DNA from: Companilactobacillus kimchii DSM 13961 = JCM 10707
Lineage (GTDB): Bacteria; Bacillota; Bacilli; Lactobacillales; Lactobacillaceae
DNA length: 64,000 nt
Assembly: GCF_001435445.1 (NCBI RefSeq)
Contig: NZ_AZDH01000027.1
Span: 62,001 to 126,000 of the forward strand
Direction: 5' to 3'
Shown: piece by piece, positions 27,875 through 37,513 of the stretch
Layout: every line of letters starts with the position of its first letter
How positions within the stretch are numbered: position 1 is the stretch's first letter
The notes under the pieces: generated by a model
The model's input: only the letters and a program-made list of their open reading frames with translations
What the model was told of the DNA's origin: nothing
Database searches by the model: none
Program-made: the position numbers and the translations under genes

Positions 27875-27933
27875 AAGAGCAGTTATGTTCTTACTATACC
27901 ATAATTGGTTTTAGTAATTAAACGACTGCTCTT
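27875..27933 (-). other. dnaK-dnaJ intergenic stem-loop
   Basis: Minus strand: AAGAGCAGT (27925-27933) pairs with ACTGCTCTT (27875-27883), with a second stem TTACTA/TAGTAA inside, then a few T residues. It may be a weak terminator or an RNA-processing site that lowers dnaJ relative to dnaK. Confidence 0.55.
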
Positions 27934-27944
27934 TATCACAATTA

Positions 27945-29810
27945 TTATTTCTTATCTTTATCAGGATCTACTTCTGAGAAGTCGCCATCAACTGTATTGT
28001 CATCGCCTGACTTCTTACCATCAGCTGAACCTGTTCCAGCAGCACCTTTATCGCCACCAGCTTGTTGTTGTGCTTGTTGAGCTTGTTGATAAAGTTTTAC
28101 AGAAAGATCTTGAACAATCTTGTTCAAATCGTCACGTTTCTTCTTCATGTCTTCAAGATCACCTGAGTCTTGAGCTTTCTTCAAAGCATCACGAGCATCT
28201 TGGGCTTTCTTGATTTCATCGTCAGAAACTTTACCCTTAACGTCTTTTAGAGTCTTGTCTGTTGCAAATAATGTTTGTTCAACGTCATTCTTAACATCGA
28301 CTTCTTCCTTACGTTTGTTATCTTCCTCTTCGTGTTCCTTAGCTTCTTTCATCATCTTATCAATTTCTTCATCGCTCAAACCTGATGAACTCTTGATAGT
28401 GATCTTTTGTTCCTTATTTGTTCCCATATCCTTAGCAGAAACATTTACGATACCATTCTTATCAATATCGAATGTAACTTGGATTTGAGGTACACCACGA
28501 GGTGCAGCAGGAATATCTGTTAGTTGGAAACGACCTAAGGTCTTATTGTCAGCAGCCATTGGACGTTCACCTTGTAGGACGTGAATATCAACAGCACTTT
28601 GGTTATCGGCAGCAGTTGAGAATACTTGTGACTTGCTTGTTGGGATAGTTGTATTTCTATCGATCAACTTAGTGAAGACACCACCCATTGTTTCGATACC
28701 AAGTGATAGAGGTGTAACATCAAGTAAAACAACATCCTTAACATCACCAGAGATAACACCACCTTGGATAGCAGCACCAAGAGCAACGGCTTCATCAGGG
28801 TTGATTGAGTGGTCTGGAGCTTTACCAGTCCATTTAGCAACAGCATCTTGAACAGCAGGAATACGTGTTGAACCACCATTTAAGATAACCTTGTCAATGT
28901 CTGAATTTGTAAGATTTGCATCTTTCAAAGCATTGTCAACAGGGATCTTTGTTCTTTCAACAAGATCTGATGTCAATTCATCAAACTTAGCACGTGTCAA
29001 TGTTTCTTCCAAGTGAAGTGGGCCATTAGCACCTGATGAAATAAATGGAAGACTGATTGATGTTTGAGCAACACCTGACAAGTCCTTCTTAGCTTTTTCA
29101 GCAGCATCCTTTAATCTTTGAAGAGCCATCTTGTCTTGTCCCAAATCAACGCCATTCTTAGCCTTGAATTGTTCAACTAACCAATCGATGATCTTTTGGT
29201 CAAAGTCATCACCACCAAGATGTGTATCACCATTTGTTGAAAGTACTTCGAAGACACCGTCACCTAATTGAAGAACGGAAACATCAAATGTACCACCACC
29301 AAGATCATAAACAAGAACTTTTTCGTCACCCTTGTCATTATCTAGGCCATAAGCAAGTGCTGAAGCTGTTGGTTCGTTAACGATACGTTGAACGTTCAAG
29401 CCAGCAATCTTACCAGCATCTTTAGTAGCTTGTCTTTGTGAATCATTGAAGTATGCAGGAACTGTGATAACAGCATCTGTAACTTTTTCACCTAAGTAGT
29501 CTTCTGAAAACTTCTTGATGTGTTGTAGAATAAATGCTGAAATTTCTTGTGGTGTGTATGATTTGCCGGCTACAGTAACTTTGTAACCTGCTTCACCCAT
29601 GTGACGCTTGATTGATGAAACTGTATCTGGGTTAGTAATTGCTTGACGCTTTGCAACTTCACCAACTTGGATTTCACCATCTTTAAAAGCAACAACTGAA
29701 GGAGTAGTTCTTGCACCTTCTGGGTTTGTAATAATCTTTGGAGAACCGCCTTCAAGAACGGCTACAGCAGAGTTTGTAGTACCTAAATCAATACCAATAA
29801 CTTTTGACAT
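27945..29810 (-). CDS. dnaK: Chaperone DnaK (Hsp70)
   Basis: 621 residues. ATPase domain with [17 protein letters not shown] (5-21), [14 protein letters not shown] near 170 and the [13 protein letters not shown] motif near 310. The substrate-binding domain and helical lid follow. The tail is Gln/Ala/Gly-rich and ends in acidic [11 protein letters not shown], the usual lactobacillar DnaK end. It binds unfolded peptides with GrpE and DnaJ. It sits third in the CIRCE-controlled operon hrcA-grpE-dnaK-dnaJ. AAAAGAGGTTAAGG precedes the start. Confidence 0.98.
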   Translation of the reverse strand: MSKVIGIDLGTTNSAVAVLEGGSPKIITNPEGARTTPSVVAFKDGEIQVGEVAKRQAITNPDTVSSIKRHMGEAGYKVTVAGKSYTPQEISAFILQHIKKFSEDYLGEKVTDAVITVPAYFNDSQRQATKDAGKIAGLNVQRIVNEPTASALAYGLDNDKGDEKVLVYDLGGGTFDVSVLQLGDGVFEVLSTNGDTHLGGDDFDQKIIDWLVEQFKAKNGVDLGQDKMALQRLKDAAEKAKKDLSGVAQTSISLPFISSGANGPLHLEETLTRAKFDELTSDLVERTKIPVDNALKDANLTNSDIDKVILNGGSTRIPAVQDAVAKWTGKAPDHSINPDEAVALGAAIQGGVISGDVKDVVLLDVTPLSLGIETMGGVFTKLIDRNTTIPTSKSQVFSTAADNQSAVDIHVLQGERPMAADNKTLGRFQLTDIPAAPRGVPQIQVTFDIDKNGIVNVSAKDMGTNKEQKITIKSSSGLSDEEIDKMMKEAKEHEEEDNKRKEEVDVKNDVEQTLFATDKTLKDVKGKVSDDEIKKAQDARDALKKAQDSGDLEDMKKKRDDLNKIVQDLSVKLYQQAQQAQQQAGGDKGAAGTGSADGKKSGDDNTVDGDFSEVDPDKDKK

Positions 29811-29850
29811 AAACCTTAACCTCTTTTTAATTTCTTTATTTAATTATTTA

Positions 29851-30417
29851 CTATTGAGCAACAACGACCATTGCTGGACGAAGTACACGATCTTCTAATT
29901 TATAACCCTTTTGTAAAACTTGAACGACTGTATCCTTCTTATGTTTATCATCAGCAGGAACAGTTTGAACAGCTTGACTATTTGCTGGATCGAATTTCTC
30001 ACCAGCATTGTCAATAACAGTCACATGGTTATCTTCCAACGCCTTAGCCATATGTTGTTGCACCATTTCAATACCCTTTTTAAGTTGCTTGCTGGCATCG
30101 TCGTCAGCATCAACTGCTAAGGCACGTTCAAGATTATCGATAACGGGAAGAATTTCAGTTGCCAACTTTTGACCATCATATTTAAGAATTCCAGCAACTT
30201 CTTTACTATGACGCTTGTTCATATTTTGAAGTTCAGCTTGTGTTCTTAAAAGATTGTCTGACAACTCATCATTCTTAGCTTTAAGGTCTTTGATTTCTTG
30301 ATCTTTGGGATCAACCTTAGCATCCTTTTTAGCTGATTTTTTATCAGCTTTCTTATCAGTCTTGGGAGCTGCTTCTTTAACAGTCTTCAAATCTTGATCT
30401 TTTTCTTTATCTGCCAT
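29851..30417 (-). CDS. grpE: Nucleotide exchange factor GrpE
   Basis: 188 residues. A Lys/Asp-rich N-terminal segment (1-45) precedes the long dimerising helix (KNDELSDNLLRTQAELQNMNKRH) and the C-terminal beta domain ending YKLEDRVLRPAMVVVAQ, which contacts the DnaK ATPase to release ADP. AGGAGG lies just before the ATG. It is 16 bases after hrcA and 40 before dnaK in the same operon. Confidence 0.97.
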   Translation of the reverse strand: MADKEKDQDLKTVKEAAPKTDKKADKKSAKKDAKVDPKDQEIKDLKAKNDELSDNLLRTQAELQNMNKRHSKEVAGILKYDGQKLATEILPVIDNLERALAVDADDDASKQLKKGIEMVQQHMAKALEDNHVTVIDNAGEKFDPANSQAVQTVPADDKHKKDTVVQVLQKGYKLEDRVLRPAMVVVAQ

Positions 30418-30433
30418 TACTTCCTCCTAAATT

Positions 30434-31480
30434 TCAAGAATCATCATACCTTGAATAATAATCAATTAATCTTTTGGCTAATTCAACTCTGAACTCACCA
30501 AGTAAACCTATCAACTGTGAATAATGCATTGTTGTTGGTCCTAATAAAGCAATAACACCTTTACCATGATGACCAACATCATAATTAGCAGTGATAATAC
30601 TGTAGTTCTTTAATGCATCACTCCCAAGTTCACTTCCTAGACGAACCTTGATGGCGTCATCAGAAATACTTGGATCAATCAATTTTCTTAAATCAGTACT
30701 TTGATTAATGATTGAGAACAATGATTGAACCTGCGATAAATCATCATTATTAGCATAATTTAACAAATTCAATTGTCCATCAACATAATACTTCTCAGCA
30801 CCAGCCTTCTTAAAGAGCTGATCCATCATATCCAACAAACCATCAGTTGAATACATATATTCGGAAAGAATTGCTGGAACATCAGTATGAAGCATTTGAA
30901 TAACCTTAGGTAAAGGTTGTCCAACTAACTTATCATTTACAATGTTTACAATTTTTTCAATTAATGAAGTATCAAAATCATCATCGATTGTATAAATGTT
31001 ATTCTCAACATTATTATCACTTGTGACAATGATTGCCATGAGTTGATGTGGATTCAAGGGAACGATTCTAAAACCTGTTAAAAGAACTGAATTGCTCTCT
31101 GGTCCTAATGTGATTGCTGTATAACTAGTTAGATGAGATAAAATCTTGGCAGATTGTTCAATAATATCATCAATTTGATGATATGTTTTACCAAAGTCAT
31201 CGTCAATTCTCTGTGCTATATCTTGCGGTACACTAGTTGGTTGTACCAGATGGTCCAGATAATAACGATATCCCATCGCTGAAGGAATTCTACCTGACGA
31301 AAGATGAGTCTTCTCAAGGTAACCCACTTCTTCAAGCACTGCCATTTCATTTCTGATTGTCGCAGAACTTACATGAAAAGGTAATTCATTCATCAATGTC
31401 TTCGAACCAACCGGCTGGCCGGTATCTGTGAATATGCGCACGACTTCTCTCAAGATTGCATCTTGACGTTGTGATAGCAT
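30434..31480 (-). CDS. hrcA: Heat-shock repressor HrcA
   Basis: 348 residues. The winged helix at the N-terminus (LSQRQDAILREVVRIFTDTGQPVGSKTL, then SATIRNEMAVLEEVGYLEKTHLSSGRIPS) binds CIRCE, and the C-terminal domain senses GroEL in the established model. The ATG at 31480 has AAGGAGG about nine bases upstream; the longer ORF to 31510 would start inside the operator. It is first in hrcA-grpE-dnaK-dnaJ and directly downstream of its own CIRCE site, so it is autoregulated. Confidence 0.97.
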   Translation of the reverse strand: MLSQRQDAILREVVRIFTDTGQPVGSKTLMNELPFHVSSATIRNEMAVLEEVGYLEKTHLSSGRIPSAMGYRYYLDHLVQPTSVPQDIAQRIDDDFGKTYHQIDDIIEQSAKILSHLTSYTAITLGPESNSVLLTGFRIVPLNPHQLMAIIVTSDNNVENNIYTIDDDFDTSLIEKIVNIVNDKLVGQPLPKVIQMLHTDVPAILSEYMYSTDGLLDMMDQLFKKAGAEKYYVDGQLNLLNYANNDDLSQVQSLFSIINQSTDLRKLIDPSISDDAIKVRLGSELGSDALKNYSIITANYDVGHHGKGVIALLGPTTMHYSQLIGLLGEFRVELAKRLIDYYSRYDDS

Positions 31481-31496
31481 TATACCGTCCTCCTTT

Positions 31497-31523
31497 TTAG
31501 CACTATTCATACCTGAGTGCTAA
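31497..31523. promoter_or_regulatory. CIRCE operator
   Basis: TTAGCACTA-N9-GAGTGCTAA, one base from the perfect TTAGCACTC-N9-GAGTGCTAA inverted repeat. It lies between the promoter and the hrcA ribosome site, overlapping the likely transcript start, and is the HrcA binding site. Confidence 0.95.
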
Positions 31524-31531
31524 CAATGTAA

Positions 31532-31560
31532 AATATAACAATCTATCCCTATAGTGTCAA
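31532..31560 (-). promoter_or_regulatory. Sigma-A promoter of the hrcA operon
   Basis: Minus strand: TTGACA (31555-31560), 17-base spacer, TATATT (31532-31537). The start point would fall at the edge of the CIRCE element. Confidence 0.88.
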
Positions 31561-31613
31561 GTATGGACGCTCAATTTTTGAAATTATTTGCTAAAAAATT
31601 TCAGAAATTAAAA

Positions 31614-31661
31614 AAGAGAACTCTTGATGACATCTCTATTGTCATTTACTCAAGTTCTCTT
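31614..31661 (-). terminator. ribF terminator
   Basis: Minus strand: AAGAGAACTTGAGTAAATGACA pairs over most of its length with TGTCATCAAGAGTTCTCTT, followed by a T run. The first arm overlaps the ribF stop codon. It isolates the infB-truB-ribF transcript from hrcA. Confidence 0.85.
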
Positions 31662-32595
31662 ATTTTTTTGGTAAAATTTTGATTGAATTAATCTTATCCA
31701 ATTCCAATTGTTTGACTAAACCTTCTGCTCCATCAAACTTAACTTCGCCACGTAAATATTTAACCCATTCCAATGCTACACGTTCACCATAGATATCAGC
31801 GTCAAAATCGAAAATATTAGTTTCAATTGTAACTCCAGTATTCTCTTTAAAGGTCACATTATAACCTACGGATGTCATTGAATTGTACCAGACATCGCCG
31901 ACTTTAATTCTTGTGGCATAAACACCTATCGAAGGAATCAACTGATTGCCCTCAGTTGCTAAATTGGCTGTTGGGTAACCTAAAGTTCGACCTCGTTGCA
32001 GACCATGAACTACTGTCCCCTGATTCTGATAAGTATAGCCTAAAAATTTATTAGCCTCTTCTACCTTATTTTCAGAAATAAACTTTTTGATTGCGCTTGA
32101 ACCAATTTTTCGATCATCCAAAACCTGTTCTGGCACAGTCACAATTTCAAATTTATCGTGTGAATACTGTGGTAAAGTCTGCATATTGGCAATATCTTTT
32201 TTCCCATATGTATAATCAAAACCAGCTACGACAAACTTGGCTTTTAAATCAATCATATATTGATCAACAAACTCTTGAGGCTTTAATTGCGCAAATGCCT
32301 GTCCAAATTCAACAAAATAGAGCCGATCAACTCCAAGTTTTTCTACTAACTCGGCTTTTCGGTCCATTGTTGATAAGTATTTATAATCCGTTTCATGTTG
32401 ATATACCGTTCTAGGTGAACGATCAAAGGTCAATAATACTGATTTTAGTCCGTGTTTACGGGCAAGATCTACTCCCGTTTTAATAACTTTTTGATGACCA
32501 AGATGTACCCCATCAAAAAAGCCCATGATTAAAACTGTATCTTCAGTTGGGCGCTGTTGCTCTAGAAGCGGATGTTTAACTTTAATAATCTGCAT
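31660..32595 (-). CDS. ribF: Riboflavin kinase / FAD synthetase
   Basis: 311 residues. The N-terminal adenylyltransferase domain has GFFDGVHLGHQKVI (near 24-37), and the C-terminal riboflavin kinase domain has GYPTANL and the GVY segment (LIPSIGVYATRI). It converts riboflavin to FMN and FAD. I take ATG 32595; a TTG two codons earlier is possible, as AGAAGAG serves either. It follows truB by 12 bases, the usual truB-ribF pair. No FMN riboswitch is seen, as expected for an internal operon gene. Confidence 0.96.
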   Translation of the reverse strand: MQIIKVKHPLLEQQRPTEDTVLIMGFFDGVHLGHQKVIKTGVDLARKHGLKSVLLTFDRSPRTVYQHETDYKYLSTMDRKAELVEKLGVDRLYFVEFGQAFAQLKPQEFVDQYMIDLKAKFVVAGFDYTYGKKDIANMQTLPQYSHDKFEIVTVPEQVLDDRKIGSSAIKKFISENKVEEANKFLGYTYQNQGTVVHGLQRGRTLGYPTANLATEGNQLIPSIGVYATRIKVGDVWYNSMTSVGYNVTFKENTGVTIETNIFDFDADIYGERVALEWVKYLRGEVKFDGAEGLVKQLELDKINSIKILPKK

Positions 32596-32607
32596 TTTCA
32601 ATCTCTT

Positions 32608-33519
32608 CTATTTATTATTTAATAACATTAAATCTGGAATCCACATATTTCTTACTTTATCATACTTGTAAAGTGCTTTGGTTACTCCTGCTCTTTGAAC
32701 TCGCAAACGATCCTCTATATCAGAATCGATTTCCGGTTCCAAAAAGCCACCATGTGACACACGGACTTCCCATTCTTCATCTGTTAATTCATGCTTAGGG
32801 ACATCGCTTAGGACTTCATCAATCGACTTCAAAAAGCTCATGTCATTTTTCTCAAGCATCTCTTCTATTTGTCCTAAAGTAAAGGTCTCATCAATTGAAA
32901 AGCCAGCACTTTTTACTCGTGTGAGTTGGGACATAAAGGCGGGATATCCCAAAATGCGACCAAATTCAACTGCTAATGTTCTTACATAAGTTCCTTTAGA
33001 ACACTTAACATGAAATTTGAGTGTTTGATACCCTGTTATTTCATCATAAACTGGATTCCCCATAATATAAAAATCATAAATATGAATCTGTCTTTTAGGA
33101 CGTTCAACCTCAAGCCCAGCACGAGCATATTCATAAAGTTTTTTACCATTAACTTTGACCGCCGAAAACATTGGTGGGATTTGTGTTAATTCCCCTGTCA
33201 TTTGTTGGAAAACTTTTTGTAGATCTTCACTGGCAATTGGTTCAGCTAATTTCTTCTCTTCAACCGTATCACCTTCGCGATCTTCAGTTGTAGTTGACTT
33301 ACCTAAAGTTATTTCACCCTCATACTCTTTAGGAGAGCCTGTCAGAGTATTTACTAGTTTAGTAGCTTGTCCCACACAGATAGGTAAAACTCCGTCTACT
33401 AAAGGATCTAAGGTTCCTGTGTGACCGATTTTTCTAGTATGTAATACTTTTCTTAACTTATAAACATAATCAGAACTTGTTTGTCCAATTTTTTTATTTA
33501 ATGGAATTACTCCGTCCAT
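32608..33519 (-). CDS. truB: tRNA pseudouridine(55) synthase TruB
   Basis: 303 residues. It makes pseudouridine 55 in the T-loop of tRNAs. The catalytic Asp lies in GHTGTLDPLVDGVLPICVG (about 33-51); KVNGKKLYEYARAG and the CSKGTYVRTLAVEFG motif are also typical. A C-terminal PUA-like segment is present. CGGAG precedes the ATG. The gap to rbfA (131 nt) contains a terminator, so truB-ribF may have a separate promoter. Confidence 0.96.
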   Translation of the reverse strand: MDGVIPLNKKIGQTSSDYVYKLRKVLHTRKIGHTGTLDPLVDGVLPICVGQATKLVNTLTGSPKEYEGEITLGKSTTTEDREGDTVEEKKLAEPIASEDLQKVFQQMTGELTQIPPMFSAVKVNGKKLYEYARAGLEVERPKRQIHIYDFYIMGNPVYDEITGYQTLKFHVKCSKGTYVRTLAVEFGRILGYPAFMSQLTRVKSAGFSIDETFTLGQIEEMLEKNDMSFLKSIDEVLSDVPKHELTDEEWEVRVSHGGFLEPEIDSDIEDRLRVQRAGVTKALYKYDKVRNMWIPDLMLLNNK

Positions 33520-33592
33520 AATAATCTCCGTATCTAAATGTCATTAACAATGATTTTACTAGTATTTTTATAGAATGAAAAGAAGTCGTAAA

Positions 33593-33634
33593 TAAAAAAG
33601 ATAGGAAACCCACTTTCGGATTTACCTATCTTCT
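33593..33634 (-). terminator. Terminator after rbfA
   Basis: Minus strand: AAGATAGGTAAATCC-GAAA-GTGGGTTTCCTATCTT, an imperfect stem ending in TTTTTTATTT. It closes the rimP-nusA-infB-rbfA operon. Confidence 0.85.
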
Positions 33635-33650
33635 TTAATATCAAATTGTA

Positions 33651-34010
33651 TTAACGATTTGCTTCGTCCTGATGTAACTTAGCAATTAATTTATCAATCT
33701 TTTCACCATAGCGAACTGATTGATCTTGCTTAAATTCCAATTCAGGTACTTTATACAACGTTAAGTTCTGACCCAATTCTCTTCTAATTAGTCCAGTAGC
33801 TTTATCTAAGCCAGCTTGAGTTTTTTCAACATCACTAGCTTTTTCAGATAAGATGCTAAAATAAACGGTTGCTTGTTGCAAATCACCAGTCATTTCAACA
33901 CCAGTTACTGTAACTCCTTGAACTCTAGGATCACGAACACGTTTTAAAAGAATATCGTTAACTTCTTTTTGAATCTCTTGTTCAACTCGACCAATTCGAT
34001 GTTTTACCAT
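33651..34010 (-). CDS. rbfA: 30S ribosome-binding factor RbfA
   Basis: 119 residues with a KH-like fold. HRIGRVEQEIQKEVNDIL at the start and DPRVQGVTVTGVEMTGDLQQATVYFS are family-typical. It binds 16S rRNA near the 5' helix during late 30S maturation and cold adaptation. It lies 11 bases after infB with a GAGATGAGAATATGG start region, last in the nusA-infB operon. Confidence 0.95.
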   Translation of the reverse strand: MVKHRIGRVEQEIQKEVNDILLKRVRDPRVQGVTVTGVEMTGDLQQATVYFSILSEKASDVEKTQAGLDKATGLIRRELGQNLTLYKVPELEFKQDQSVRYGEKIDKLIAKLHQDEANR

Positions 34011-34021
34011 ATTCTCATCTC

Positions 34022-36874
34022 CTATTTAACTGGAACTTCTTCCATTACATAGGCTTCAACTTCGTCACCAATCTTGATGTCGTTATAGTTCTCGATTGTG
34101 ATACCACATTCGAATCCAGAACCAACTTCCTTAACATCATCCTTGAATCTCTTAAGTGAAGCAAGTTTACCTTCCATGACAACAATACCATCTCTGATAA
34201 GTCTTACACCACTATCACGTTGAATCTTACCACTGTTTACGTAACAACCAGCAATTGTACCAATCTTAGAAACATTGTATGTTTCACGGACTGTTAAGTT
34301 ACCAATAACTTTTTCTTCATAAACTGGTTCTAGCATACCCTTCATGGCAGCTTCAATTTCATCGATAGCTTTATAGATAACTCTATGTAGACGAATATCA
34401 ACCTTTTCATCCTTAGCTTGAACTTTAGCTTGAGCTGTTGGACGAACATTAAATCCAATAATGATGGCATTACTTGCAGCAGCAAGGTTAACATCACTTT
34501 CAGTAATAGCACCTACGGCTGAATGGATAATGTTGACACGAACACCCTTAACTTCAATCTTCTTCAAACTTCCGGCAATAGCTTCAGCAGAACCTTGAAC
34601 ATCGGCTTTAATAATAACGTCGACTTGTTTAAGTTCTCCTTCTTTCATTGTCTCGAACAAGTTATCAAGTGTAACAGGGTTAGTATTTTGACGTTCCTTT
34701 TGAAGAGCACGACTAGCACGTTCCTCACCAGCTGCACGAGCTGTCTTTTCATCATCGAAGACAACAAACTTATCAGCTGATTCAGGGACATCATTCAAAC
34801 CAGTAACCTCTACTGGCTCTGAAGGCTTAGCAGCATCAATTTCTTTACCATTGTAGTTTGTCATTGTTCTGACACGACCAAAGGTATTACCAACAACAAT
34901 TGGATCACCAACGTGCAATGTACCTTGTTGTACCAATAGTGATGCAACTGGTCCACGGCCCTTGTCCAATTTAGCTTCAATAACTGTACCAATAGCTTTT
35001 TGTTCAGGATTTGCCTTAAGTTCCAAAACATCGGCTTCAAGTAGAATCATTTCTAGCAATTCATCAATGTTTGTACCCATTTTAGCTGAAATATCAACAA
35101 AGATAGTATTCCCACCATAATCTTCAGGAACAAGATCATACTTCATCAATTCTTCAGTAACATGTTGTGGGTTAGCACCCGGCTTATCGATCTTATTGAT
35201 AGCTACGATGATAGGGTCATTTGCGGCCTTAGCATGGTTGATAGCTTCAATTGTCTGTGGCATAACACCGTCATCAGCTGCAACAACTAAAATAACGATA
35301 TCAGTAATATCAGCACCACGAGCACGCATATTAGTAAAGGCAGCATGTCCTGGAGTATCCAAGAATGTGATCAATCTGTCTTGAAGACGTACTTGATAAG
35401 CACCAATATGTTGTGTAATACCACCAGCTTCAGAAGCTGTAACGTGTGTATGTCTCAAGTGATCAAGCAAGGTTGTCTTACCATGATCAACGTGACCCAT
35501 GATAGTTACAACTGGTGGACGTGTTACAAGATTTTCACTTGTATTAACTTCTGCATCAAAGTACTTGTCGATATCAGCAACATCTTCTTGTACCTTTTCT
35601 TCAGCCTTAATACCGTAATCAGCGGCCAACAATTCAATTGTATCCTTATCTAAGGACTTGTTTTGGTTAATCATAATACCAAGCATGAATAACTTCTTAA
35701 CAATTTCAGCTGGTTCTCTATGGATCAATTTACCAATATCTTGAGCGTTCATACCAACAGAGTAAACAAGTGTTTCTGGTAATGGACGTTCCTTTCTTTG
35801 TGGCATTGGCTTCTTAGGTTCGGTACGTTGACGTTGTTGACGTTTACGTTCCTTTTTCTTTCTACGACTACCAAATGGATTAGCAAGATTTTGCTTATGT
35901 CCAAAGTCACGATTACTATTAGTTGGCTTTGCCTTCTTGTATTCTGGCTTTGGAACATTAGTATTTGCTACATTTGCCTTTGGAGCTTCTTTGGCTTTAG
36001 CAGCTACATTGTTATTGTTGTTAGGTCTTCTATTTTGGGAATTGTTATTGTTACGATTATTGTTATTGCTATTAGTACTGTTATTATGGTTGTTATTGTT
36101 ATTTCTATAACGGTTGTCGTTATTAGGACGGTGATTGTTCTTATGATTATTATCACTACTACTGTGATTATTGTTATTGTGACTGTTATTTCTAGTTGGA
36201 TGACTAGGAATACGACTAGCATCTTGAATATTTGTCTTAAATTGTTCTAGATACTTGTTACCAGCACTTTGTCTTGGACGTGGAGCTTGTCCTTGTGTAG
36301 TAGAACGATCACGTCTGTTATTGTTGTTACGGTTGCGATTATCACGTGATTGAGAATTACGGTTATCATTTCTTCTATTCTCATTATTGTTGTGATTATT
36401 GCGGTTGTTGCTGTTATTACTATTATTGTTATTACTATTGTTGTTAGCATTATTGCTATTTGGGCGATGGTTATTGCTGTTTGGACGATTACCATTGGAG
36501 TTGTGATTGTTATTGCGATGGTCAAAATGACCCTTACCCTTATTAGCATCTCTTCTTACAGCAGTAATCTTAATCTTAGTCTTGTGATCACCTGAATTTT
36601 GGTTACCACTTTCATGTTTCTCACCTGTAGATTTTTGCACATGATTTTGTGCATGATTATTGTGTTGAACAGGGGCAGGTCTACTACCATTATTACTTGT
36701 GTTGCTTGGCTTTTTACCACTCTTTAAGTTACTTACAATTTTCTTTTCGTCATTTTCATCTACTGATGACATATGGTTCTTCACATCCATACCCAATTTT
36801 GTGGCAGCATCAAGAATTACTTGATTCTCAACACCATTTTCTTTTGCAATAGTATAAATTCTCTTTTTGACCAT
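34022..36874 (-). CDS. infB: Translation initiation factor IF-2, Asn-rich linker
   Basis: 950 residues. It delivers fMet-tRNA to the 30S subunit. The N-terminal IF2N domain (about 1-50) is followed by a highly charged, Asn-dominated spacer with two blocks, about 119-190 and 228-290, built of Asn with His, Arg and Ser. A second IF2N-like segment (about 365-425) precedes the GTPase domain, with G1 GHVDHGKTT at 460-468, DTPGHAAFT and NKIDKP; domains II-IV follow. The spacer is encoded mostly by AAT/AAC triplet tracts, unlike neighbouring genes, and suggests slippage-driven growth. The functional core is intact. Confidence 0.97.
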   Translation of the reverse strand: MVKKRIYTIAKENGVENQVILDAATKLGMDVKNHMSSVDENDEKKIVSNLKSGKKPSNTSNNGSRPAPVQHNNHAQNHVQKSTGEKHESGNQNSGDHKTKIKITAVRRDANKGKGHFDHRNNNHNSNGNRPNSNNHRPNSNNANNNSNNNNSNNSNNRNNHNNNENRRNDNRNSQSRDNRNRNNNNRRDRSTTQGQAPRPRQSAGNKYLEQFKTNIQDASRIPSHPTRNNSHNNNNHSSSDNNHKNNHRPNNDNRYRNNNNNHNNSTNSNNNNRNNNNSQNRRPNNNNNVAAKAKEAPKANVANTNVPKPEYKKAKPTNSNRDFGHKQNLANPFGSRRKKKERKRQQRQRTEPKKPMPQRKERPLPETLVYSVGMNAQDIGKLIHREPAEIVKKLFMLGIMINQNKSLDKDTIELLAADYGIKAEEKVQEDVADIDKYFDAEVNTSENLVTRPPVVTIMGHVDHGKTTLLDHLRHTHVTASEAGGITQHIGAYQVRLQDRLITFLDTPGHAAFTNMRARGADITDIVILVVAADDGVMPQTIEAINHAKAANDPIIVAINKIDKPGANPQHVTEELMKYDLVPEDYGGNTIFVDISAKMGTNIDELLEMILLEADVLELKANPEQKAIGTVIEAKLDKGRGPVASLLVQQGTLHVGDPIVVGNTFGRVRTMTNYNGKEIDAAKPSEPVEVTGLNDVPESADKFVVFDDEKTARAAGEERASRALQKERQNTNPVTLDNLFETMKEGELKQVDVIIKADVQGSAEAIAGSLKKIEVKGVRVNIIHSAVGAITESDVNLAAASNAIIIGFNVRPTAQAKVQAKDEKVDIRLHRVIYKAIDEIEAAMKGMLEPVYEEKVIGNLTVRETYNVSKIGTIAGCYVNSGKIQRDSGVRLIRDGIVVMEGKLASLKRFKDDVKEVGSGFECGITIENYNDIKIGDEVEAYVMEEVPVK

Positions 36875-36894
36875 CCTATCACTCTCCTTAATTG

Positions 36895-37191
36895 TTAATT
36901 GTCCATAATATCTTTTAACCTTTTAGCAAATCCAAAATCTGTTATTCCCATAACTTTTCTGTCTTTTCCAATAGCAGTTTTTAACGAAGCACTATCCACC
37001 GTATCAATTACTGGTACTTTATAGTAAGTCGCTTTATTATGTAAATCTTTCATTGTTCGTGGACTACAGTCGCTAGCCATAATAACTAACTTTACCTTGC
37101 CATCACGAATGCCGTTTATAGTCAGTTCTGTTCCACTGATAAATTTACCAGCTCTAACAGCTAACCCTAAAAAATTATAAAATGAGTTCAT
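36895..37191 (-). CDS. L7Ae-family ribosomal-like protein (YlxQ)
   Basis: 98 residues of the L7Ae/L30e/S12e fold, with [18 protein letters not shown] at the N-terminus and [13 protein letters not shown], which resemble kink-turn binding proteins. B. subtilis has the same gene (ylxQ) between ylxR and infB. Its role is uncertain; RNA binding is inferred from fold. The start overlaps the ylxR stop by one base (TAATG), so it is translationally coupled. Confidence 0.9.
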   Translation of the reverse strand: MNSFYNFLGLAVRAGKFISGTELTINGIRDGKVKLVIMASDCSPRTMKDLHNKATYYKVPVIDTVDSASLKTAIGKDRKVMGITDFGFAKRLKDIMDN

Positions 37192-37499
37192 TAATGTTTC
37201 TTCCCTAAATCACCAAAGAGGTCCATTCTAGCCTTTTGATGATCGACAAAATCAAATAATTCATCATAAAAATTCTCTGGTACTGCATGTGAGAATACTT
37301 TTTCTAGTGATTTCTTAGATTTTGCATTTTTAATGGCTTCGGGATCCAATCCAACATAAGCGCCACGGCCGGCTTTCTTTCCAGTTGGATCGATAGAGAT
37401 GTTACCATCCTTATCCTTAACAATCCTTACCATTTCTCTTTTTGGATACATCTTATTCGTTAAAATATCCTTACGCATAGGTATCTTACGAGTTGGCAA
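37191..37499 (-). CDS. ylxR: YlxR/RnpM, RNase P modulator family
   Basis: 102 residues. The family pattern is PTRKIPMRKD at the start, then KREMVRIVKD and the GRGAYVGLD loop. YlxR proteins are recently linked to RNA binding and RNase P modulation in Firmicutes. I set the start at TTG 37499, five bases after GAGGTGA. The in-frame GTG at 37508 lies inside that ribosome site. It lies between nusA and the L7Ae-type gene, the conserved order. Confidence 0.92.
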   Translation of the reverse strand: MPTRKIPMRKDILTNKMYPKREMVRIVKDKDGNISIDPTGKKAGRGAYVGLDPEAIKNAKSKKSLEKVFSHAVPENFYDELFDFVDHQKARMDLFGDLGKKH

Positions 37500-37513
37500 A
37501 TCTATCACCTCTC

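Noticed and set aside
35798-36250. 150-residue hydrophobic plus-strand ORF, and similar ones at 36350-36595 and on the minus strand
   Set aside because: They are out-of-frame or antisense readings of the AAT/AAC-rich tract in infB, where the triplets become Ile/Val/Thr codons. No ribosome sites precede them.
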